Assembly (NCBI RefSeq): GCF_018143015.1
Contig: NC_054748.1
Location: 14,994,967 to 15,058,966, forward strand
Origin: Lytechinus variegatus
Lineage: Eukaryota; Echinodermata; Echinoidea; Temnopleuroida; Toxopneustidae
Direction: 5' to 3'
DNA length: 64,000 nt
Shown piece after piece: positions 1 to 8,805 of the stretch (positions are counted from its first letter, which is position 1; each line of letters starts with the position of its first letter). The notes under the pieces are model-generated. The model saw nothing but the letters and a program-made list of their open reading frames with translations, did no database searches and was not told the origin of the DNA. The translations under genes were made by a program, and so were the position numbers.

Positions 1-105
1 CTCTTGTCATGATCTGACCAATACTGCCATGCTTTTTATACAGCGAGCAACTAGACCTTTGAGTGCGACTCTAAGTCATACTTAAAAGTTTTTTTAAACA
101 ACTCC
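1..105. repeat. Right part of a palindromic MITE, cut by the window edge
   Basis: The words gtcatgatctgacc, agtgcgactctaagtc and acttaaaag match, with changes, the right half of the complete element at 43584-43795. Only one arm lies inside the window, so its target site cannot be read. No coding capacity is seen. Confidence 0.5.
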
Positions 106-111
106 CCATGT

Positions 112-225
112 TCATTACCCATAATGCAACCATGGACCCTACTCTCTGAGCAGTGTAGTCTTGTAATATAGGCCCACTTAAATGATAACACACCAATTCA
201 CTACTCAATAAAATAGTCATGATTT
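112..225. repeat. Unclassified dispersed repeat, copy 1
   Basis: This block (cataatgcaac, then agcagtgtagtcttg, then an AT run and acttctcaata-like words) recurs at 6838-6925 in the same orientation. It probably lies in the last intron of the gene ending at 530. No terminal repeats could be defined. Confidence 0.4.
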
Positions 226-447
226 ACTTTTAGTCAGTAACACCCTTTTCGTTAAAATTTACAATTTTGCCTTACAAAATCCACCTCTTTTTCTGTTATC
301 ACTTGCCCGTTTTAGGAGCCATAATACCCCTTTTCTTTATTAAACGGCCCATGTGAAGTGATTTTGTTCTTTTGTAGTCCTGCATCATTCATATTTCATG
401 ATCGTCTTTTGATTACTATTTTATATCTTTTGTCTTTTGTTTGCTAG

Positions 448-530
448 GAGGTAATCAGAGGTACCAGAACCAGCGAGGAGGCTACGGTCGCGGTCGCAAC
501 AGAGGAAGAGGGAGGGGTCGATACTACTAG
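448..530 (+). CDS. Last coding exon of an RG/RGG-tailed protein (partial gene)
   Basis: A pyrimidine-rich acceptor ending ttgctag (AG at 446-447) opens an exon whose first two bases complete a split codon. The next 26 codons read GNQRYQNQRGGYGRGRNRGR and on to GRGRYY before a TAG at 528-530. The dense Arg-Gly repeats are typical of RNA-binding RGG boxes, such as those of hnRNP-type proteins, which bind RNA and are arginine-methylated; that is family knowledge. The rest of the gene lies left of the window, so the protein cannot be named. The exon is more GC-rich than its surroundings, as expected for coding sequence. The main alternative is a chance open stretch, but acceptor, composition and a clean stop all agree. 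Confidence 0.7.
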
Positions 531-614
531 ATAACCCATCATCATTGTATGCTAGCTGTAAATAGACAGAATACTTCACTCTAGTCTGTACTTATTCCAC
601 CTCTGTCATACCTG
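531..614 (+). other. Probable 3' UTR of the RGG-tail gene
   Basis: The sequence after the TAG holds no obvious AATAAA before the MITE that starts at 615, so the UTR end cannot be placed. Confidence 0.3.
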
Positions 615-1141
615 AGGGGGGCGTTTCACAAATCGATGAGTGCGACTTCTGCGGGTTTGCATGAAACTTGCGTTCAATCCCCTATCATGCGCAATACCCC
701 CCAAATAAGCATTGGTACTTTGATCAGGGATGACGAGAAGGCCGGTACTTCCGAGTCACGAGGTCGATGGATAAAATGCCCATTGACTATATACACATGA
801 CTCGGCCCAAAGGCCAAGGCCGGCAAATCTAACCTCAAGGCCGGCCTTGAGCACACACCGGACTTTGATTTAACGCTTATTTTTAGTTGACTCCAATCTA
901 TTGCAACACCCAACCATGCTTCATTTTGCAATTGAACAAAAGTTTCTTGCAACACTCCATCAGTGTCATAGCTTAGACGTCAACCCGCACATGATATATA
1001 ATGCCTAACCTTGTGGTGAATAGACAGTGGTGCATGTTGTCCGAGATTGATTTGACCAATGCGATGATGCGTTATATAACCCATGCAATTATTAATCAAG
1101 TATGAGTTTCAGTCGCACTTAACTTTTTATGAAACACCTCC
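615..1141. mobile_element. MITE with GTTTCACAAA ends and CTG target repeats, carrying a second repeat inside
   Basis: The left end AGGGGGGCGTTTCACAAA and the right end TTTATGAAACACCTCC are imperfect inverted repeats. Each is bordered by CTG (612-614 and 1142-1144). Inside, about 697-951, lies sequence ending CTTGCAACACTCC, which matches the ends of the element at 2077-2292 and suggests a nested insertion. An open frame on the minus strand over 674-955 has no recognisable product. Confidence 0.55.
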
Positions 1142-1144
1142 CTG

Positions 1145-2076
1145 GTATTATACAAAATTTCTGTGACGATTTCAAGGTCGGCTAATCAAATTCTCTTTCA
1201 ATAGCTGTGAACACCGACTGTCTTTTTTAATTGTGCTGAATGACCTGTCTCATCTAATATAGTGAGCTACAATTATGTGTTTTATTGAAATATTGCCGGT
1301 TTACTGGCCAAGAATGAATTCATCATTAGTGACTGATTTAGTAATATCGTGAAAGAGCGGCCATTGTGATGATACTCATCCGTGGTTTCAAGTTGGTTCA
1401 TGACGCGATAGGTGATAGACAAATCTTCACACTCTTGGTTTTTGCTCCATGATCACCAGCAAAATGTTCTCTGGACGGATCGCTCTGTCATCTATGACCT
1501 TTGAAAGAATTACGGTGTATTTAGAATCTTGCGTAGAGTGTACCCTGCCTTGAATGAATACTTTTGAGGATTATCCCATCTAATGATATGACTGTAAAAG
1601 ACTGTTTTGTCGCTTTTTTTAAAAACATGTTCGGTCATAGAGAACCAATCTGTTGGGAAGAAAGGTTAAAGAGGAGAGGTTTGGGCATTGTAACTCGATA
1701 ATTTCAAAAATTCGGACATCATTATCAACAAAACCCTCGCCGTGTTGGTGAAAGGTCACATACACTCTTCTTTTCATGTAAGTTGAATGCATTCAATTTG
1801 CAAAGGAAATGTTAGAGGATATTTTTAGGATTAAGCAGAATGTAAATTTGCATTTTGAAGAAGGTATATGTCTAAAAATTATCCTTTAAACACATGGGTC
1901 TACTCTATGTCAGGAACATCCAATGTCTAATTGAGCACACAATTACATCAGAATAAAATTACTCCTTGTTTAACATTGCTTTCTGTGCTTAAAATTATTT
2001 TAAGTTGGCCAAATTTACTTGTACTGCCGAGGTTGTAAAGACTCCTTTTATATTTTGTCACTTTTATATTACTTAG
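1145..2076. other. Unannotated AT-rich intergenic DNA
   Basis: No gene, tRNA, or terminal inverted repeat could be supported here. Confidence 0.5.
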
Positions 2077-2292
2077 GGGGTGTTGCAAGATTTGTTATCA
2101 TCAATTGCAAATTTCTGTTGCAATTTTACGATGGGTAGATCAGTTTTGATTATAGCACACTGATTTATACTCCTTGTTAGAAGCAGGGCAGTAAATCAAG
2201 GGCAAAGTTGCATTTAATGGCAAGACGAATGGTTGATTTTGGACCCAAGGTAGACTAGCAATTGATTGCAAGTTTCTTGCAACACCCCGATA
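2077..2292. mobile_element. MITE with GGGTGTTGCAAG ends
   Basis: The left end GGGGGTGTTGCAAGA and the right end TCTTGCAACACCCC-like sequence are inverted repeats about 215 bp apart. No clear target duplication is seen. Confidence 0.55.
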
Positions 2293-2376
2293 GTTTGTTA
2301 TTATTTGTTGTTGACGTTAGTAGGGTAAGGCACCATAGTAAATATCTCTGAGGTGTTGTAGCTGTGCATCTTTTAA

Positions 2377-2762
2377 AGGTATATGTTCCTGGGATTTAAG
2401 AGGGCGCTGTTGGACACAGCTACGCGCTGCACGGAGTGCCAGCTGCCCATTGATGCCGACTTGATATGATGCTGATGCAGATACCATGTTCTGAATGTCC
2501 GAACTCTAGAGGATTCTCAGCTGCTGTTTTGAAGATCTTGGCTCCGGCTTCTGTGGGAACTGACATCAAAAAATGTTTGGACCAGCACCAATGTAGCCAA
2601 AAGCAGCCCAGCGTATGTGAACATTACATGTGTGCATGTTCTCCACAACTGACTGAAGATTGACAGCTGCATCGCGTTGCATTGATCTTTGTAATTGCGG
2701 CGAGTACAGCACACATCGAAACCGTCCAACAGCCCTCTCCTGAATCCCAGGAGCATATACCT
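2377..2762. mobile_element. TTAA-flanked foldback MITE
   Basis: Arms AGGTATATGTTCCTGGGATT and its near complement near 2738-2762 face each other. TTAA precedes the left end and TTGA follows the right end, consistent with a piggyBac-type TTAA target with one later change. The inner arm continues as GGGCTGTTGGAC-like sequence on both sides. Confidence 0.6.
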
Positions 2763-3372
2763 TTGAAGCAGTTTCCCTTCCATCCTTTGTTGTTAATATG
2801 ATGAAATAGCAGGATTATTTATTATTATGATAAAAATGCACTTTCCAGATTCCTGTTGAAATACATTTTTTTTTTACTTTTGTCTTATTCTTTTAGTATA
2901 CTGATCAAGGTTTTGTAAATGTTTAAAGAAATTTTGTTATACAAGTACACCTAATTGTTTTTTTTTTATTTAAGAAAGACCAAATTAGTCTATAATTTAT
3001 ATGCAAAGGAAACTGCGTGTGACTTATCTTCTACTTTTTAAAATAAAAATGCGGACAAAGAGGGAGTTGAAATGGAGTTGGATAATCTACAAATGTAATG
3101 TTCTTTGCACGATTCTTTGGTGTGTTAACAAAATCTTACTGTCAGGAGAATTAGGGGAGGGACTTCAAATTATTTATATTTGTAATGTTCTAGAACTTAA
3201 TAAAATCTATCAATGTGAGAAATAATCATTTAACACAATTGTGAGCATGTCAATAATGTCATAAATAACGATAAATACATTCTGCTTGTACAAATGTTTT
3301 TAAAGAAGATTTTGTCCTGTTCTTTTCTGTACACTTTCTTCATTCTGAATTTCTTTAATGCCACTGCACACC
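2763..3372. other. Intergenic AT-rich DNA, no supported feature
   Basis: The open frame at 3001-3225 has AT-driven composition and no splice or protein signal. I see nothing else. Confidence 0.5.
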
Positions 3373-3376
3373 TTAA

Positions 3377-4077
3377 CCCTAAAAAGACTGGGGGGGGGGG
3401 GCTGATTCAGCCCCCCTCGACATTTTTCGCGATAGATCGGCCGCTCGAAATTGTTTGACCGCAACACTCTATGACTTTTTATTTTCAAGTCTCGCGCAAC
3501 TTTTGAGACCAAAATTGTGACCCCCGGTACGCGGTTCTGAAAATTACGCAACATTTTGTAAGTGCATGCAGACCCAAAATTGTGAATTTGTGTACAAATC
3601 CAATGCAAATAGTGTTTTCAACCAAAAATTATAAAATGTACCATTATTTTGCCTTTTAGTGCTAAAATCAATTAATTTTACCTTATGGCCAAAATACAGT
3701 AATCGACAATTTCCATTGAAAAAGAAATTTAGAAGACAATAGAATACATAAGAAAATAAACGTGATGTTAAAATTTTTTAAAAATAAATTTGATCAGATG
3801 CCTATCTAGAGTATGTAAAACAAAAATTAGCATTTAAGGGGCATCATTTTATTAATTAGAGCAAACTTATGATTTTACACATAAATTAGCATAATTAATG
3901 AGCAATGAGATTTTTCGCAGAATTTGATATTATAGTTTTGTAGATAATGCCATGGGTAATGCACGCGCCAATTTTCATCACAATCGCGCGATCGACGGCC
4001 GAGATCATACGGAGGGGCTGAATCAGCCCCCCCCCCCCCGTCTTCTTAGGTGTCGAAATAGCCCTGTCTATTTAGGG
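3377..4077. mobile_element. piggyBac-like non-autonomous element (701 bp)
   Basis: TTAA at 3373-3376 and 4078-4081 brackets ends CCCTAAAAAGAC and its counterpart TATTTAGGG. CCCT...AGGG ends with a TTAA target are the hallmark of piggyBac. Just inside each end is a poly-G block and the word CTGATTCAGCCCCCC or its complement, making long subterminal hairpins. No transposase is encoded. A second, partial copy lies at 40350-40606 in AMBRA1 intron 11. Confidence 0.75.
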
Positions 4078-4374
4078 TTAAGATTGGTCGTGACCCGACT
4101 TTAGAATAAAACAGTAAAATTTGTTGTGAATAACGAGACCTTAAACTTCTAACTGTAAAAAGTTCTAAATCATTGTACGAACATTGGGACTACCCTTCTT
4201 TCCACATTAGAATAAATGTGAATTCAGCATTTTAGTCATAATGACGTCATATAGCATCCAGTACACTTAGCCATAATTTGAAATCAATGTATCATCCTTT
4301 ACTCCAAAATAGTGGCTTGCAATCATATGAAATTGGTACATTAGTTTTCATTGAACCTTAAATAAGATACTTTT

Positions 4375-4935
4375 CATTTGCCTATTCAGAAAATAATCAA
4401 AATGTGGTTTGTTCCAAAATCAGATCGTGGACCACTCGTGAGGTGTGCAGAGGCATTTGTCCGTTTCCACATCAGTGTAGTCTTTTATCGGGTGCTTCCG
4501 CTTTATTCTGTCTGTCACTGTGTCTGCCCTTTCTTTCGTATTAGACACGGTGCCCTCTCATCGCCCCTCCTCTCTGTGCCTTAGCTCCCCGCATCATGTA
4601 TCACTCTTACTCTCTCTCAGTCTAACCCCCTTCTATCCACATATCTCCCCCCACACAAACACACACGCACAGACACTGCACAGTCTTCCACCATTCACCC
4701 CCAGTTCCTTTCTGGACTCACACACACACACACAACAGACACCCACATGTACCATCTACAACCCACATATGCGCTCCCAGCACACACTGTACAGTCTTCA
4801 CCTTTCACCCCCAGTTCCTTTCTGGACTCACATACACACCCACACCAGCATGCATACCCTCACACACTAGACACACACACCCCACTCACGCACATATACC
4901 CTCTTTCACCCACACATGCACCCTCACGTACACAC
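4375..4935. repeat. CA-rich microsatellite with a duplicated module
   Basis: Runs of (CA)n interrupt two copies of a module containing cagtcttcacc and ccccagttcctttctgg, near 4680-4730 and 4790-4850. Open frames here are Thr/His/Pro-rich by-products of the repeat. Confidence 0.7.
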
Positions 4936-4942
4936 ACTGACT

Positions 4943-5260
4943 CAGAAGCGGATCTAGAGGGGGGGTTGCAACCCCCCCAAAAAAAAATCCGGGGACCATT
5001 TTTTTAAATCTTATTTTTTTTTAAAACTTGTAATTTTATTTTATTCTATTTCAATGTATTCATTTCATTTATTATGATTATTATTATTTTTTTTTAGATG
5101 CAAGAAAACGCCATTTTCACACACAGATTTTCAAAAAATTTTCCCTACTGTGGGAGGGGGACACCCCCCTTGCTCGCTCCGCTCGCTTGGACTCGGTCGC
5201 TACGCTCCCTCGCATACCACCCCAACCCCCCCCCTTTATAAAAAGCTGGATCCGCCCCTG
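4943..5260. mobile_element. Short hAT-like element with poly-G/poly-C subterminal runs
   Basis: The left end CAGAAGCGGATCTAG and the right end CTGGATCCGCCCCTG are inverted repeats followed inward by G or C runs. TGACT directly borders both sides (4938-4942, 5261-5265). hAT elements usually give 8 bp, so only part of the duplication may survive. It inserted in the CA microsatellite: cacagtcttccacc resumes on the right. Confidence 0.5.
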
Positions 5261-5399
5261 TGACTGCACAGTCTTCCACCTTTATCTTCATCAGCTCTAT
5301 CACTGACCTATATAAGAGTAACTGATTATTACATAAATTGGAGAAGATTGGAGAGATAAATGGTCTCAATTTGTGAAAATGAAGATATATTCTAGGAGA

Positions 5400-5850
5400 T
5401 AGGGGGCTTTATATCCTACATTAATTAAATTCTGTATACTGATTGGTTTAAATAGCATCATGTGACCAAACATATTCTCACTATTTTGCGATGATGTCGA
5501 AAATGAAACGCCCACCGAAGAAAATGTGCTATTCCGTGACGTCAATGATGGAATAGTCGACTATTCCATCATTGACGTCACAGATCATTGACACAGATCA
5601 TGCAATTTCTCGGGCGCACCGGTCAGCGAGTTGACTCTACCGGGCAAGTCCCGTGAAGGGACGGCGCAGGCACAAATCCGCGTTCCGCTGAGCGCATGGT
5701 TTCGGAAAAAGTAGATCAGCGCAGCGCGTTATCTATACCGGTATTTAATTTCAGATTAGCAAAAGGTGAACTGCGTGTACAAGAGTAGATAAACTATTGT
5801 TCTACATTATTCAGTTATTAAATGTAGGATATAAAACATATATCAGGCCT
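5400..5850. mobile_element. Foldback element with arms near TTTATATCCTACATT
   Basis: Inverted copies of tttatatcctacatt occur at about 5410 and 5822. The element contains the 46-bp perfect palindrome at 5536-5581, listed separately. No target duplication was resolved. Confidence 0.45.
5536..5581. repeat. Perfect 46-bp palindrome with two TGACGTCA sites
   Basis: Two 23-base arms meet at GTCGAC with no spacer. Each arm starts GTGACGTCAATGATGG, so each holds a TGACGTCA, the consensus CREB/ATF site. Perfect unspaced palindromes are unstable, so it is either young or recently converted. Confidence 0.8.
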
Positions 5851-5895
5851 TTATTTCAAAAGTATAGAGGGAATTATTTATCCTCGGTTGTACTG

Positions 5896-5935
5896 GCCAA
5901 ATTACTATTTTCCCCTCGGGAAAAATAGTAATGCC
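5896..5935. repeat. Short hairpin (TTACTATTTTTCCC type)
   Basis: Sequence near 5901 (attactattttcccc) is followed after a few bases by ggggaaaaatagtaat-like sequence, forming a stem of about 15 bp. It probably belongs to a decayed foldback element. Confidence 0.5.
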
Positions 5936-6648
5936 AGTCCAACCTCCGATGAATAATTCCCGCTATACTTACTCAAAGCCTGGTATATTTGTAAATTATT
6001 CAGAATTTTTGGTGGGGAAGGTTTGACAGGCTTATCCGGGTAAAATTGTGTGCTGATTCCCAAAATGTCAATCTTATTGATCACACTCACGCCATTTTGA
6101 CCAATTTTTGACAAAACATGACCATCTTGACCACTCTTTGGAAAATGGTCCCTTAACAGAATGCTTTTGCAACCACATCCAATCTATCCTAAGTAAAAAT
6201 GCACCCAGATTCCAGATAAAGTGGTTTCATTTGCCAAATAATAATAGAAGTGGACATTTTGGCCATGTTTTGACCAAGCATGACCATTAATTACATGATA
6301 GTCTTTGTCCAAATGTGTTACAAATATTGATCAGAACTACGATTGGATGTCTTTAGAAATCCAGATTCTTTTTTTTAACGTGCTCTTGATCATAACAATC
6401 AACCTCATGTAATTTATTCCTTCAGTTTTGACCTATGAGGGTCATTTTGGGTAGTTTAGACATAGCTGACCATTCGGCCATTCTTCGTGCTGTTTTGCAT
6501 CATAAATTGTTTGAATAGGCACTTTTTTAATAAATGTCCAAAGTGACTATCTGATTGTGATTTTTAGCATGGGCCACCCCCCCCCCATTTTTAAAACCAT
6601 TCCATGGTCACTGAACAGCTCCACAAGTCCTCAACTATACTCAAACCT

Positions 6649-6820
6649 GGGGGCCGTTTCATAAAGCTGTTTGTAAGTTAAGAGCGACTTTAAGAACGAC
6701 TGGTGAACCTTTCTTACGCGCTATTCCATCGCCAATGGTGTATACCATTTACCACAAGAAAGGATCACCAGTCATTCTTAAAGTAGCTCTTAACTTACGA
6801 ACAGCTTTATGAAACACCCA
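6649..6820. mobile_element. Palindromic MITE with GCCGTTTCATAAAGCTG ends
   Basis: The arms (GCCGTTTCATAAAGCTG, gtaagttaagagc, gaacgactggt) are repeated in reverse complement on the right. The whole element is about 170 bp with a short unpaired centre. No coding. Confidence 0.65.
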
Positions 6821-6837
6821 CCAGGCCAGAATCCTAA

Positions 6838-6925
6838 CCCATAATGCAACAGTCTGAGCAGTATAGTCTTGTATAATATATATAGACCCAGTTGAATGAT
6901 ACCACAGCTACTTCTCAATACATCC
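6838..6925. repeat. Unclassified dispersed repeat, copy 2
   Basis: It matches 112-225 in order and orientation, including the word agcagtatagtcttgt. Confidence 0.45.
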
Positions 6926-7053
6926 AGACAGCAGTAATTAGTGTGTTATCAATTAAGAAGCAATGCAAGGCCTATAATTTTTACATGTATCTTCTCTGTG
7001 CAAATATAAACTCATAGATAGTAAATCAAAAAGAGAAACCCAACAAATAGACA

Positions 7054-7450
7054 TAATACAACTTATCATCTTCTTCTTCTTCTGATCTTCTTTTCTCCTC
7101 CTTCTCCTTCTTTTGATCTTCTTCTCTTTCTCCTCCTCCTCCTTCTTCTTCTCCTTCTTCTTTTGATCTTCTTCTTCTCTTTCTCCTCCTCCTCCTCCTT
7201 CTTCTTCTCCTTCTTCTTCTCCTTTTTCTTCTACTTCTTCTTTTCCTCCTTCTTCTTTTTCTACTTCTTCTTCTCCTTCTTTTTCTTCTTCTTCTTCTCC
7301 TTCTTCTTCTTCTCCTTCTCCTTCTTCTTCTTCTTCTTCTTCTTCTTCTTCTTCTTCTCCTCCTTCTTCTTCTTCTTCTTCTCCTTCTTTTTCTTCTTCT
7401 TCTTCTTCTTCTCCTTCTCCTCCTCCTCCTTCTTTTCTTCTTCTTCTTCA
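7054..7450. repeat. About 400-bp pyrimidine microsatellite, (TTC)n with CTC variants
   Basis: The plus strand is almost pure C/T. Long Arg/Lys-rich and Phe/Ser-rich frames on the two strands are translations of the repeat and are not genes. Such tracts can form triplex DNA. Confidence 0.9.
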
Positions 7451-7586
7451 TAATCATTTGTTATATTATTATCTTGATTAGCCTATTTTTGAAAAAGTAA
7501 AATGTACATACTGTGTAATCCATAGGGGTGTTCATTTAAAGAAATATATATTGTTTTGTTCATCGCTTTCTTGGCAAATCTGCTCA

Positions 7587-8165
7587 TTAAAGGAAAAGTT
7601 CATCCCAACAAAAACTTGATTTTAATAAAAACAAGCACAACTCTGAAAATTTCATGTTCTCACGTTTCATGAAAATTCAGTTTCGCATAAGAATATTGCA
7701 ATATGGGAGAATTAAAAAAAATTTATAGGTGTGGACCTAACCCCTTTTGCAACTAAACTCTTCTGAAGAACTCATTTATCAAAAGGGGTAGGTCCATTAT
7801 TCATAAATTTTATTGGTTTCTGTCTCTAAACTCATTTAGTCACTCTGATGCCAAAGACAATTTGAAAACGTGAATGAAAGTGGCAAAGAAAAATTACTTT
7901 TTTAATCAAAAGAGATTGGATTCATTTTCAGTTCATTTGCAAAAGGGTTAGGTCCACAATTATATTTTTTTGATATATATAAAAAAAATTGAAGACAGGT
8001 AAATTTCTTTTATACCCAATTTTATGTTCACATGGTAGGATAGTCACGGTACGTCATGACAATTTAGTTTCTCATAAGAATATTGCAATAAGTGAGAATA
8101 AAAACATGTTTTTTCTCGGAATGGTCCAAAGTGGACCTAACCCCTTTTGCAACTAAACTCTTGAT
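7587..8165. repeat. Repeat block with alternating GTGGACCTAACCCC words
   Basis: A TTAA at 7587 is followed by aggaaaagttcatcccaac, the end type of a TTAA MITE family. Inside, GGACCTAACCCCTTTTGCAA occurs at about 7733 and 8132, and the reverse form gcaaaagggttaggtcc near 7938. The second end is not clear. Confidence 0.45.
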
Positions 8166-8266
8166 TTTGTACCGGTATTTCGTAATAAATTAAAACCGGT
8201 GCATTTATAACCACTGAATACCAAATTAAACTATCCGAGTAGTGAGCAGCAACGGGATTAAGAGTT

Positions 8267-8383
8267 CAATGTTTACGTTTTCGCGATGACGTCGTTCTCT
8301 CTCCGGCACGTGACCGAATAACGAGTACGATTCGGTCACGTGTCCGTGCGAGAACAACGTCATTCGGAGAAAACGTAAACATT
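8267..8383. repeat. Foldback repeat with two CACGTG sites just upstream of TMEM86
   Basis: Arms beginning CAATGTTTACGTTTTC are repeated in reverse complement at the right end. CACGTG lies in both arms, near ATTCGGTCACGTG and its complement. It sits about 370 bp before the TMEM86 first coding exon, so it may lie in the promoter; that role is inference. Confidence 0.6.
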
Positions 8384-8559
8384 GCAATTGTTCTCGAGGT
8401 ATACGGTACCGTACTTACGTTATGCAACGACATCAATGAAGCCGGGATAACAATGGGATTCACACACAAAGGATTCTAAACTTTAATATTAACAGATGGA
8501 ACCAGACTTGGATGTGTTTTTAAGTGATCCAGTGTTAAATCTGTAGCCATATTGCCCAT

Positions 8560-8651
8560 TCGTAAATCGTATTTCGATAACTTCCCGGTTAGACTTTCTG
8601 TGATTTTCGCGCGTGTAAAACTAGAACTTCGTTCAACGTGATTGTGAACAG
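8560..8651 (+). promoter_or_regulatory. Candidate 5' UTR exon and promoter zone of TMEM86
   Basis: A possible splice donor (gaacag then gtgaaa, break after 8651) precedes an acceptor at 8748-8749, which suggests an untranslated first exon. No TATA box or start site could be fixed. Confidence 0.3.
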
Positions 8652-8772
8652 GTGAAACGTGAAAACAGCTCGCTACTCGACGACATTATACGCTACGAAT
8701 TTTCGTAGAGAGGATCAGGATTGTTAATCTTTTTCTAATTCTATTCCAGGCTGAGGCTGAACTTCTGAAGTC

Positions 8773-8805
8773 ATGCATGTGATCAAGATGTTCAAAGTTG
8801 ATGTT
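8773..8805 (+). CDS. TMEM86: TMEM86 coding exon 1
   Basis: The exon starts at 8750 after an acceptor (ctattccag). Eleven codons follow the ATG, then GTAAGT. The short N-terminus fits the variable leader of the family. The assignment rests on phase and position, since 11 residues are too few for homology. Confidence 0.6.

Noticed and set aside
448-530. Naming the RGG-tail exon as a specific hnRNP
   Set aside because: Twenty-six low-complexity residues cannot separate the many RGG proteins.
674-955. 93-codon minus-strand frame
   Set aside because: Lies over nested MITE sequence with no domain and a likely chance origin.
4520-5007. Thr/His/Pro-rich frames
   Set aside because: CA microsatellite; the end runs into a transposon.
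7026-7457. 143-codon Arg-rich frame and its Phe/Ser-rich opposite
   Set aside because: Both are translations of the (TTC)n microsatellite; there is no other protein or splice signal.
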